This document shows positions 36,093 to 42,531 of a stretch of DNA of 42,531 nt, piece by piece. A program made the position numbers and the translations under genes. Under the pieces are notes generated by a model that did not search any database, was not told where the DNA came from, and saw only the letters and a program-made list of their open reading frames with translations. Positions within the stretch are counted from its first letter, which is position 1. Every line of letters starts with the position of its first letter. The stretch is from Gordonia aichiensis NBRC 108223 (GTDB taxonomy: Bacteria; Actinomycetota; Actinomycetes; Mycobacteriales; Mycobacteriaceae), in assembly GCF_000332975.1 (NCBI RefSeq), contig NZ_BANR01000032.1:1-42531 (forward strand), in the 5' to 3' direction.

Positions 36093-37511
36093 TCAGCTCA
36101 CCTCCAGCCGCAAATAGTCGTCGAGAGTTTCGCGACGAAGGATCACCCTCGCCGTTCCGTCGGCCACCGCGACCACGGCAGGCCTCATCACCATGTTGTA
36201 TCGACTCGACATCGAGTAGCAGTAAGCGCCAGTCGCCGCGACCGCGATGAGGTCCCCGGGGCCCAGATCGCCGGGCAACCAACAGTCACGAATGACGATA
36301 TCGCCACTCTCGCAGTGCTTTCCGACGACGCGGCTGACGACCGGCTCGGCGTCGGACACTCGAGAGACCAACCGGACGTCGTATTCGGCCTGGTACAGCA
36401 CAGTGCGGATGTTGTCGCTCATGCCGCCGTCGACGGACACGTAGCGGCGTACCGATCCACCACCGAGTTCGATGTCCTTGATGGTTCCCACCCGGTACAG
36501 CGTGATGGTGCCGGGGCCTGCTATCGCACGTCCGGGCTCGACGGCGATGGTCGGCATCGGTAACCCCACCGCTTCCGACTCGCGACGAACGATGCCCGCC
36601 AGGGTCTCGGCGACGTCGGAGACAGGCAGCGGATCCTCGTCCGGTAGGTACGAGATACCCAGTCCCCCGCCCAGATCGACAATCGACATCTGCGACGTCT
36701 TGTCGACACCGAACTCGGCGACGACATCGCGCAGCAGCCCGAGGACGCGGTGTGCCGCGAGCTCGAAGCCGTCCATGTCGAAGATCTGCGAGCCGATGTG
36801 GCTGTGCAGTCCCACGAGGCGGAGATTGTCGGTGGCGAACACCGCACGAACCGCATCCATGGCGACGCCGCCCGACAACGCGAATCCGAATTTCTGGTCC
36901 TCGTGTGCCGTAGCGATGAATTCATGGGTGTGCGCTTCGACGCCCACGGTCACGCGGATGAGGACGTCGGCCACCACGCCGCGTTCGCCCGCGAGCCTGT
37001 CGAGCCGTTCGATCTCGATCATCGAATCCAGCACGATGTGCCCAACACCGGCGTCGAGTGCCGCACCCAACTCGTCGATGCTCTTGTTGTTGCCGTGCAG
37101 CGCGATTCGCTCCGCAGGGAAACCCGCGTGCAGCGCAATCGCGAGCTCACCGCCGGAGCAGACATCCAGGGAGAGTCCCTCTTGATCCACCCAGCGAGCG
37201 ATCTCGCTGCACAGAAACGCTTTCGAGGCGTAGTGCACCCGACCGTACGGGCCGAAGGCGGCCATCATGTCACGGCATCGGGAGCGGAAATCGTCCTCGT
37301 CGAGCACAAACAGTGGCGTGCCGAATGTCTCTGCCAGCTCCCCTACGCCGACGCCCGCGATGGTCAGCTCACCGGATTCGGCGCGTACAGCGTTGCGTGG
37401 GAAGACGTTTGCCGGAATTCTGGCCACCGCGGCTGGGTCGCTGGGCTGCTGCGCCAGGTGTGGCGCGGCGGCGATCTCCGCGTGGCGCGGTCCGGCCGGA
37501 TGCGCGTTCAC
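36093..37511 (-). CDS. lysA: Diaminopimelate decarboxylase
   Basis: A 472-residue PLP enzyme producing lysine from meso-diaminopimelate. The PLP Lys is K97 in VHYASKAFLC. Other motifs are SGGELAIAL, LGGGLGISYL and a C-terminal EPGRAIAGPGT and CESGDI. GTG 37511 overlaps the argS stop as GTGA. Confidence 0.95.
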   Translation of the reverse strand: MNAHPAGPRHAEIAAAPHLAQQPSDPAAVARIPANVFPRNAVRAESGELTIAGVGVGELAETFGTPLFVLDEDDFRSRCRDMMAAFGPYGRVHYASKAFLCSEIARWVDQEGLSLDVCSGGELAIALHAGFPAERIALHGNNKSIDELGAALDAGVGHIVLDSMIEIERLDRLAGERGVVADVLIRVTVGVEAHTHEFIATAHEDQKFGFALSGGVAMDAVRAVFATDNLRLVGLHSHIGSQIFDMDGFELAAHRVLGLLRDVVAEFGVDKTSQMSIVDLGGGLGISYLPDEDPLPVSDVAETLAGIVRRESEAVGLPMPTIAVEPGRAIAGPGTITLYRVGTIKDIELGGGSVRRYVSVDGGMSDNIRTVLYQAEYDVRLVSRVSDAEPVVSRVVGKHCESGDIVIRDCWLPGDLGPGDLIAVAATGAYCYSMSSRYNMVMRPAVVAVADGTARVILRRETLDDYLRLEVS

Positions 37512-39160
37512 ATCCGCTCCTGGGCGCTGACGCCGATGAGGTCGAGTCCGTTGCGCAGCACCTGACGGGTTGCGGCGCAGAGCGCGAGCCTCGCACCATG
37601 AATGTCGCCGGGCTCCTCGTCGCCCTGCGGCAGCACGCGATTGTGTGCGTAGAAGCGGTGGTAGGCCCCGGCGAGGGACTCCAGATATCGCGAGATGCGA
37701 TGCGGTTCACGCAGTTGCGCGGCCGTCGCCACGACTTCGTCGAAGTCGCCGATCGTGCGGATCAGATCGCCTTCGGTGTCCGAGTCGAGGAGGTCGACGT
37801 GCTCGAGGCGCGGTTTCAGACCCAGCTCGTCGGCGTTGCGCGCGATAGCCGACAACCGGGCGTGCGCGTACTGCACGTAGTACACCGGATTGTCGTTGGA
37901 CTGCTTGGCCAGCAGGTCGAGATCGATATCGATGTTGACGTCGATCGACGAGCGGATCAGCGCGTAGCGCGCTGCGTCGACCCCGACCGCGTCGACGAGG
38001 TCGTCGAGTGTGATGACGGTGCCCGCACGCTTGCTCATCCGTACCGGTACGCCGTCACGGACGAGGTTGACCATCTGTCCGATGAGAACCTCGACGGTGT
38101 CGGGGTCGTCGCCCAGCGCAGCGGCGGCTGCCTTGAGGCGCTTGATGTAGCCGTGGTGGTCGGCACCGAGCATGTACATGCACAGGTTGAAGCCGCGATT
38201 GCGCTTGTCTCGGTAGTACGCGATGTCACCTGCGATGTAGGCGGCCTCGCCGTCGCTCTTGATGACGACGCGGTCTTTGTCGTCGCCGAAACTCGTCGTG
38301 CGCAGCCACCACGCGCCGTCAGACTCGTAGAGATTGCCGTTCGCGCGAAGTTCGGCGATGCACTCCTCCACCAGACCCGAGGTGAACATCGAGTTCTCGT
38401 GGGTGAAGACGTCGAAGTCGGTGCCGAACTCGTGAAGGCTCGACTTGATGTGGTCGAACATCAACTCAACGCCCACCGACCGGAACGTCTCACGACGTTG
38501 CTCCTGCGGCTGCGAGAAAACGTCGGGAACCGCCTCGATCACCTTGTTCGCGATCTCGACGATGTACTCACCGGCGTATCCGTCGTCGGGCGTCGGCTCA
38601 CCGAGTGCGGATGCCTCCAGGGAGCGTGCGAACTTGTCGATCTGCGAGCCGTGGTCGTTGAAGTAGTACTCGCGGGTGACCTTTGCGCCGCGCGCTGCCA
38701 GCACTCGGCCGAGCGCGTCTCCGACGGCCGCCCATCGGGTACCGCCGAGGTGGATCGGCCCGGTCGGGTTGGCCGAGACGAACTCGAGGTTGATGGTCTT
38801 GTCGCTGAACTCGTCACCCTTGCCGTACTCGGTCGTCTGGGTGAGCACCGTCTCGATAACGCTGTTCTGCGCGGCGGCAGCCAGCCAGATGTTGACGAAA
38901 CCAGGCCCCGCGACCTCGGCCTTCTCGATACCATCCGCAGCGGAGAACGCCTCCACGAGCCACCCTGCGAGTTCACGCGGGTTGACCCCCAGCTTCTTGC
39001 CGAGCTGGAGCGCGACGTTGGTTGAGTAATCGCCGTGATCGGCGTGGCGAGGACGCTCGACGACCACGGATTCGGGCACCAGAGACGTGTCGAGTCCGCG
39101 ATCGGACACGACGGTCCGGGTCACGGTGCTCAACAATGCGGCGAGATCGGCGGGAGTCAC
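37508..39160 (-). CDS. argS: Arginyl-tRNA synthetase
   Basis: A 550-residue class I synthetase. The HIGH-type motif is PTGPIHLGGTRW with HLGG at 137-140, and the KMSKS equivalent is RMSKRAGT. The C-terminal DALR anticodon-binding domain ends at LDLIGVSAQERM. GTG 39160 starts the minus-strand amino-acid gene string; 68 bp separate it from the divergent cupin gene. Confidence 0.96.
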   Translation of the reverse strand: MTPADLAALLSTVTRTVVSDRGLDTSLVPESVVVERPRHADHGDYSTNVALQLGKKLGVNPRELAGWLVEAFSAADGIEKAEVAGPGFVNIWLAAAAQNSVIETVLTQTTEYGKGDEFSDKTINLEFVSANPTGPIHLGGTRWAAVGDALGRVLAARGAKVTREYYFNDHGSQIDKFARSLEASALGEPTPDDGYAGEYIVEIANKVIEAVPDVFSQPQEQRRETFRSVGVELMFDHIKSSLHEFGTDFDVFTHENSMFTSGLVEECIAELRANGNLYESDGAWWLRTTSFGDDKDRVVIKSDGEAAYIAGDIAYYRDKRNRGFNLCMYMLGADHHGYIKRLKAAAAALGDDPDTVEVLIGQMVNLVRDGVPVRMSKRAGTVITLDDLVDAVGVDAARYALIRSSIDVNIDIDLDLLAKQSNDNPVYYVQYAHARLSAIARNADELGLKPRLEHVDLLDSDTEGDLIRTIGDFDEVVATAAQLREPHRISRYLESLAGAYHRFYAHNRVLPQGDEEPGDIHGARLALCAATRQVLRNGLDLIGVSAQERM

Positions 39161-39228
39161 AGGTCATCATCCTATTGGCCCCGCTTCGGCAAGCCACAAC
39201 TGCCTGGTGAATCGTAGAGTTGTGAAGC

Positions 39229-39603
39229 GTGATCCCTGCGATACGACTCTGGAATGACAGCGACGGCCGGTCCCATGTCGAGCACGGCTCGATCTCGCTC
39301 GACGCGCACACTCTGCGGTCTGCCGAGGCGGCGACAACCACCGCTGCGTTCCAGGAAACCGCCGAGGGCGGTTCGTTTGCCTGGCACACCGCGCCGCGGC
39401 GTCAGTATGTGATCACGCTCGCCGGTGTGCTCGACTTCGTCACCCGCGACGCCGAGACGTTCCGCTTGGAGCCCGGCACAGTGCTGGTGGCCGAGGACAC
39501 CGACGGCACCGGCCATCGATGGGAGTTGCTCGGCGACGTTCCGTGGAGACGCCTCTACGTGGGGCTTGCCGACGACGCGGAATCGGGGTTCCAGCCGGAG
39601 TGA
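39229..39603 (+). CDS. Small cupin-domain protein
   Basis: A 124-residue single-domain cupin. Strand motifs FAWHTAPRRQYVITLAGVLD and FRLEPGTVLVAEDTDGTGHRW are the two conserved cupin motifs, with His residues for a possible metal. Substrate unknown. GTG 39229 has no ribosome site; TAGAGT (39215-39220) 8 nt upstream fits a leaderless mRNA. Confidence 0.75.
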   Translation: MIPAIRLWNDSDGRSHVEHGSISLDAHTLRSAEAATTTAAFQETAEGGSFAWHTAPRRQYVITLAGVLDFVTRDAETFRLEPGTVLVAEDTDGTGHRWELLGDVPWRRLYVGLADDAESGFQPE

Positions 39604-39610
39604 CAGCGTC

Positions 39611-40014
39611 CTACGGTGTCAGACGGACATAGGGCGCGGGATCGCCCGGTTGCTGATGTTGCGCGTGTTTCCATAGTTGATCGGTAAAGGTCACGCATAC
39701 ACCATGTCGAAGGGATCGAGGGTCACGATCATCGGCACGCCGCCTTTGCTGGTGTAGCTGCCGTCGACACCGAAACTGTCACTCAGCGCGAATTGACGTG
39801 CCCGCCAGTCGAATGCGAACACATCAGCATGCACACCCCTGCTGCCGAACGCCGAGTCGACGAACTGCTGTGATACAGGTCCGGAACTGTCGTCGTGGAA
39901 CCGCAGAAGTCCCCCGTTGCCAGAGACTCCGCACAGTCCGGCGTCGGCGAAGAATGATCCGACCAAAGGCGGTTGCCATGTACCGCCGGACAGTCTCTGA
40001 AAGTTCCATTCCAC
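39611..40014 (-). pseudogene. Frameshifted Tdi1/DUF1851-like gene
   Basis: From GTG 40014 (AGAGGA seven bases upstream) the frame encodes 107 residues including VFAFDWRARQFALSDSFG and VPMIVTLDPFDMVYA, then stops at 39691-39693. In another frame the sequence continues at once as FTDQLWKHAQHQQPGDPAPY-VRLTP up to a TAG at 39611-39613. Restoring one G after the Ala codon gives MVYA-VT-FTDQLW in one frame and a protein of about 134 residues. The pattern resembles the DUF1851 family that includes the immunity protein Tdi1, a low-certainty match. Either a real one-base deletion or a sequencing error. It is convergent with the cupin gene. Confidence 0.6.
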
Positions 40015-40242
40015 GGCACGTTCCTCTCCACAGGATCAGCGCGGCCGCCAAGGCCGTCACGCCGACGTCGGTCCGGTAGCGCGACTCTACGTCGGACACG
40101 GATGTCACCGTACGAGCAACACGACGAGCGGGCAGCGATGCCGGGGCGGATACACGGATGGTAGGAGAGACGGTAGGAGAAAGGCGCCTGCGGCAGTCGC
40201 CTACACCACGATGGGCGCACTCCGACTGGATTCGGCGAGGAT
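40015..40242. other. Spacer with no recognised feature
   Basis: 228 bp between the frameshifted gene and the HTH gene. Long minus-strand frames here are Arg/Ser-rich shadows. The junction from core genes to the restriction-modification block probably lies in or near this spacer, but no repeat or attachment site was seen. Confidence 0.4.
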
Positions 40243-40674
40243 GTGACAGTGCGCCTGCGTGAATCTCTTTCAAGCCCGCCCAAAGGGTTCACGCGGTTGA
40301 TCGAAGTTGCTCCAACACCGGTTGTACCGACAAATCCGCAGCTCACCGCACACTCTCGGGCGGCAACAGTGTCACGCCAGCAACGCAGACTCTCGCCCAA
40401 GCAGATCGAGTCGCTGGTACGCGACTACCGCGCCGGCGCCACCGCGAGCGACCTGGCTACCTCCTACGGCATCCACCGGCTGACGGTTGCCAAGCACATC
40501 CAACGCAGCGGAGAGCAGACCCGCAACTTGCGATCTTTCGAGGGTGCTCGACTCGAACGCCTCATCTCCGAGTATCAAGCTGGCCGCTCCACCGAAGCCC
40601 TTGGCCGACAGTACGGTGTCGCTGGCAGCACCGTCGCTCGCAACCTTCGACGTGCGGGAGTTCAGCTCCGGTAG
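40243..40674 (+). CDS. Small helix-turn-helix protein (resolvase-like HTH)
   Basis: A 143-residue protein. An N-terminal polar segment of about 45 residues is followed by two similar HTH units: SPKQIESLVRDYRAGATASD with YGIHRLTVAKHIQRSG, and LERLISEYQAGRSTEALGRQ with YGVAGSTVARNLRRAG. They resemble the C-terminal HTH of serine recombinases, but no catalytic domain is present. It may regulate or flank the vsr-methyltransferase genes. GTG 40243 sits beside CGAGGA, too close to be a good ribosome site; GTG 40249 is an alternative. Confidence 0.6.
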   Translation: MTVRLRESLSSPPKGFTRLIEVAPTPVVPTNPQLTAHSRAATVSRQQRRLSPKQIESLVRDYRAGATASDLATSYGIHRLTVAKHIQRSGEQTRNLRSFEGARLERLISEYQAGRSTEALGRQYGVAGSTVARNLRRAGVQLR

Positions 40675-40740
40675 GACCATCGGATGCCCGGTCGGCCGGT
40701 CGCAATGTCCACCGATCGAAAGGCGTTCTACGCTGGAAGT

Positions 40741-41160
40741 ATGACCGAATCGTGGGCGTCGACTCCGGCCCGCAGGCGCAATATGCAGGCCAACCGACAT
40801 CGAGACACTCAGCCGGAATTGCTGGTCAGACGGCTCTTGCACGCGCGAGGGCTCCGCTACCGTGTCGATGTCAGGCCGGTTCCCGAGCTGCGCCGTAGAG
40901 CTGACATCGTCTTTACAAGACAGCTCGTCGCCGTATTCATAGACGGCTGCTTCTGGCATGGCTGCCCCGACCACGGGTCGCGGGAATTCCATACGAACGC
41001 AAACTATTGGTCGGCAAAGATTGCTCGCAACGTCAACCGCGATGCTGACACGACGGCGCGGCTCATCGCCACAGGCTGGAAAGTTCTTCGATTCTGGGAA
41101 CACTCTTCACCCACCGAAGTGGCCGACGAGATCGAACGTGCCGTGCGTGACGCCCGATGA
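40741..41160 (+). CDS. vsr: Very short patch repair (Vsr) endonuclease
   Basis: A 139-residue Vsr nuclease, which nicks T:G mismatches left by deamination of methylated cytosine. Conserved features: MQANRHRDTQPELLVRRLLH, RRADIVFTRQLVAVFIDG with the catalytic Asp, CFWHGCPDHG and the C-terminal GWKVLRFWEHSSP. ATG 40741 is chosen: TACGCT (40729-40734) lies six bases upstream and the family begins there. Partnership with the cytosine methyltransferase 163 bp downstream is expected. Confidence 0.92.
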   Translation: MTESWASTPARRRNMQANRHRDTQPELLVRRLLHARGLRYRVDVRPVPELRRRADIVFTRQLVAVFIDGCFWHGCPDHGSREFHTNANYWSAKIARNVNRDADTTARLIATGWKVLRFWEHSSPTEVADEIERAVRDAR

Positions 41161-41323
41161 CCTGGCCGTTTGTTGACCAATGCGTGTCGATACACCGTCC
41201 GACGCGCGCCACACCGTATCGTCTGCCCCTAGGACGTGTGCCACCGTTGGCACGGTTGTCGGACCCTGACCGTAGAGTGTGCCGCGACCACCGACAGTGG
41301 CCGGAAAGGACGGCAGAACACCG

Positions 41324-42346
41324 ATGAGCGGCGGCACTGTGAGAACACTACCGAAGCCTGGCGCAGACTCCACGACGAACAAGGTGCGAGTCGCGAGCTT
41401 CTTCGCGGGCATCGGCGGCTTCGACCTCGGCTTCGAGAACTCCGAGATGATGGAGACGGTGTGGCAATGCGAGAAGAAAGAATTCTGTCTCGACATCCTC
41501 GAAAAGCACTGGCCGAATGTTCCCCGAGCTACCGACATCCAGCAGGTGAAAGCAAATGACATCCCCGAAGCAGAAATCTGGGCAGGCGGCTTCCCGTGTC
41601 AAGACGTCAGCCTCGCACGCATGGGACCCCGAAGCGGGCTCCGAGGGAAGCAGTCAGGACTCTTCTACGACTTTGCGGAGCTTATTAAAGAGCGCCGCCC
41701 CAAAGTTGTTGTCCTCGAAAACGTTGCGGCTCTCCTCTCTTCCCACGAAGGACGAGATTTTGCGGTCATCATACGGACGCTGGCCGACATCGGGTATAGC
41801 GTTGCCTGGCGGGTACTTGACAGTCGACACTTCGGCGTCCCCCAAAGTCGCACAAGAGTCTTCATTGTCGGATCTCTTGGAGACCCAGCCGGTCCCGGAC
41901 AGGTACTTTTTGAGCCCGAATGCGGCGACCGGGATTCTGAGAAGAGCCGACCGGATGGGAAGAAATCTGTTTCCCCCTTTGCGATCAGCGTTGGAAATCC
42001 TAAGCAAGGGTTCGTCAAAAAGCTAGCGCACTGCCTCTATGCGGAATCTGCTCGCCACACTGGAACAGACTGGTCACGAAACTACGTCTCGTACCCCGAG
42101 GGCCGCGTTCGCCGGCTTACTCCATTGGAGACAGAGCGGCTACAGGGCTTCCCTGATAACTGGACCATCCCCACGCACGATATGCCTAACGAGAACACGC
42201 TCGATTCGGCGCGATACCACGCGTGCGGCAACGCCGTCTCGGTGCCCGTCGCCGAGTGGATAGGACAGCGAATCGTTGATGTGATGGGCAAAGAGCTACT
42301 GGCGGGTCAGGTCGCCTCGGGAAACGAAACTCCCAAGTCGGCATAA
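41324..42346 (+). CDS. dcm: DNA cytosine-5 methyltransferase
   Basis: A C5-cytosine methyltransferase of about 340 residues. Motif I is SFFAGIGGFDLGFE, motif IV GGFPCQDVS with the catalytic Cys, motif VI VVLENV, motif VIII QSRTRVFIVG, motif IX RRLTPLETERLQGFPDNW and motif X YHACGNAVSVPVAEWI. The target-recognition region between VIII and IX is short (about 70 residues); specificity cannot be read. ATG 41324 is the likely start (AAGGA 13 bases upstream); GTG 41279 is possible. The gene is richer in A and T than its surroundings (for example 41680-41780), a sign of transfer. Symbol dcm is generic. Confidence 0.9.
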   Translation: MSGGTVRTLPKPGADSTTNKVRVASFFAGIGGFDLGFENSEMMETVWQCEKKEFCLDILEKHWPNVPRATDIQQVKANDIPEAEIWAGGFPCQDVSLARMGPRSGLRGKQSGLFYDFAELIKERRPKVVVLENVAALLSSHEGRDFAVIIRTLADIGYSVAWRVLDSRHFGVPQSRTRVFIVGSLGDPAGPGQVLFEPECGDRDSEKSRPDGKKSVSPFAISVGNPKQGFVKKLAHCLYAESARHTGTDWSRNYVSYPEGRVRRLTPLETERLQGFPDNWTIPTHDMPNENTLDSARYHACGNAVSVPVAEWIGQRIVDVMGKELLAGQVASGNETPKSA

Positions 42347-42531
42347 AGCAATTCGAGGTATCTCGGATCAGGCCGATCGTTCTGCTCTACTGGGAGCCGA
42401 CCGTGTGGGATAACACTCCGGTCGGCTCCCAGCATTTTCAGGCTATCGGCATCAAGCCGAGTAGCTAGCAGCGTGTGACGCATGTAGTAGGCGCCGTCTT
42501 CACACTGAAGTGTTACTACACCGGCATCGAA
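42307..42531 (-). CDS. C-terminal part of an unidentified gene, cut by the window edge
   Basis: On the minus strand the whole edge region is open: 74 residues ending at TGA 42307-42309. It contains EDGAYYMRHTLLATRLDADS and LPVEQNDRPDPRYLELLYAD. It overlaps the 3' end of the methyltransferase gene by 40 bp, tail to tail. Composition is protein-like, not Arg/Ser-rich as in shadow frames. I do not recognise the family. Beside a Vsr-methyltransferase pair, a restriction endonuclease or associated protein is the obvious guess, but only a guess. Confidence 0.55.
   Translation of the reverse strand, partial: FDAGVVTLQCEDGAYYMRHTLLATRLDADSLKMLGADRSVIPHGRLPVEQNDRPDPRYLELLYADLGVSFPEAT
42391..42440 (+). 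terminator. 13-bp perfect hairpin downstream of the methyltransferase gene
   Basis: TGGGAGCCGACCG (42391-42403) pairs perfectly with 42419-42431 around a 15-nt loop, then GCATTTTC follows on the plus strand. It lies 45 bp after the methyltransferase stop and would end that transcript. It sits inside the convergent partial gene. Confidence 0.6.

Noticed and set aside
37058..39025. 655-residue plus-strand open frame opposite lysA and argS
   Set aside because: Fully overlaps two housekeeping genes; no recognisable domain.
39161..39690. tRNA gene near argS
   Set aside because: Searched for T-loop and acceptor patterns; the region is occupied by the cupin gene and nothing cloverleaf-like was seen.
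39783..40400. 205-residue minus-strand frame
   Set aside because: Arg/Ser/Cys-rich, crosses the frameshifted gene in another frame and the spacer; no motif.

Overview
The window looks like chromosomal DNA of a high-GC mycolic-acid actinobacterium (order Mycobacteriales). Gordonia or a close relative is my best guess, but the genus is an inference. Supporting signs are the fused b-delta ATP synthase subunit, a c subunit almost identical to the mycobacterial one, a long Asn/Gly/Arg-rich insert in Rho, MurA with Asp at position 117, a mycofactocin methyltransferase, and several genes that look leaderless. The core gene order argS-lysA-hom-thrC-thrB-rho-rpmE-prfA-prmC-tsaC-wecA-atpI-atpBEFHAGDC-DUF2550-cobO-murA-rrn matches, as I recall it, Mycobacterium tuberculosis Rv1292 to Rv1315 plus rrs, shown here in reverse. 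Nearly everything is on the minus strand.

Layout from left to right. (1) 1-355 holds tandem promoters and the boxA leader of an rRNA operon whose 16S gene lies off the left edge. (2) 640-9420 is a mycofactocin-linked alcohol oxidation locus: mftM on the plus strand, then on the minus strand mno (methanol/alcohol dehydrogenase), a MoxR ATPase and a VWA protein that both carry His-rich stretches, a second iron-type alcohol dehydrogenase, and the two-component system mnoS-mnoR. (3) 9424-12668 is a cobalt/nickel ECF transporter (cbiM, cbiN-like, cbiQ, cbiO) behind an ArsR-family metal sensor with a His-rich N terminus. (4) murA and the divergent cob(I)alamin adenosyltransferase gene follow, then a DUF2550 membrane protein. 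(5) 15324-23350 is the complete ATP synthase operon. (6) 23681-27936 is wecA, tsaC, prmC, prfA and rpmE. (7) 28157-30257 is a plus-strand insertion relative to M. tuberculosis: a CysJ-like flavin reductase behind a candidate iron box, and a CGNR zinc-finger protein. (8) 30303-39160 is rho with a long repeat-bearing leader, then thrB-thrC-hom-lysA-argS. (9) 39229-42531 is accessory: a cupin, a frameshifted Tdi1/DUF1851-like gene, an HTH protein, a vsr endonuclease, a lower-GC cytosine-5 methyltransferase and the C-terminal end of a convergent gene cut by the right edge.

How the parts connect. MnoS-MnoR probably senses alcohol oxidation and switches on mno, whose product belongs to the metal- and mycofactocin-dependent nicotinoprotein alcohol dehydrogenases; MftM methylates the mycofactocin glycan. 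The MoxR/VWA pair is probably a maturation machine for these dehydrogenases, and its His-rich segments hint at metal handling. The adjacent metal-regulated Cbi transporter and cobalamin adenosyltransferase form a metal/B12 neighbourhood. Relative to M. tuberculosis, blocks (2) and (3) sit between murA and the rRNA operon, which are direct neighbours there. No tRNA gene, insertion sequence or CRISPR array was seen.
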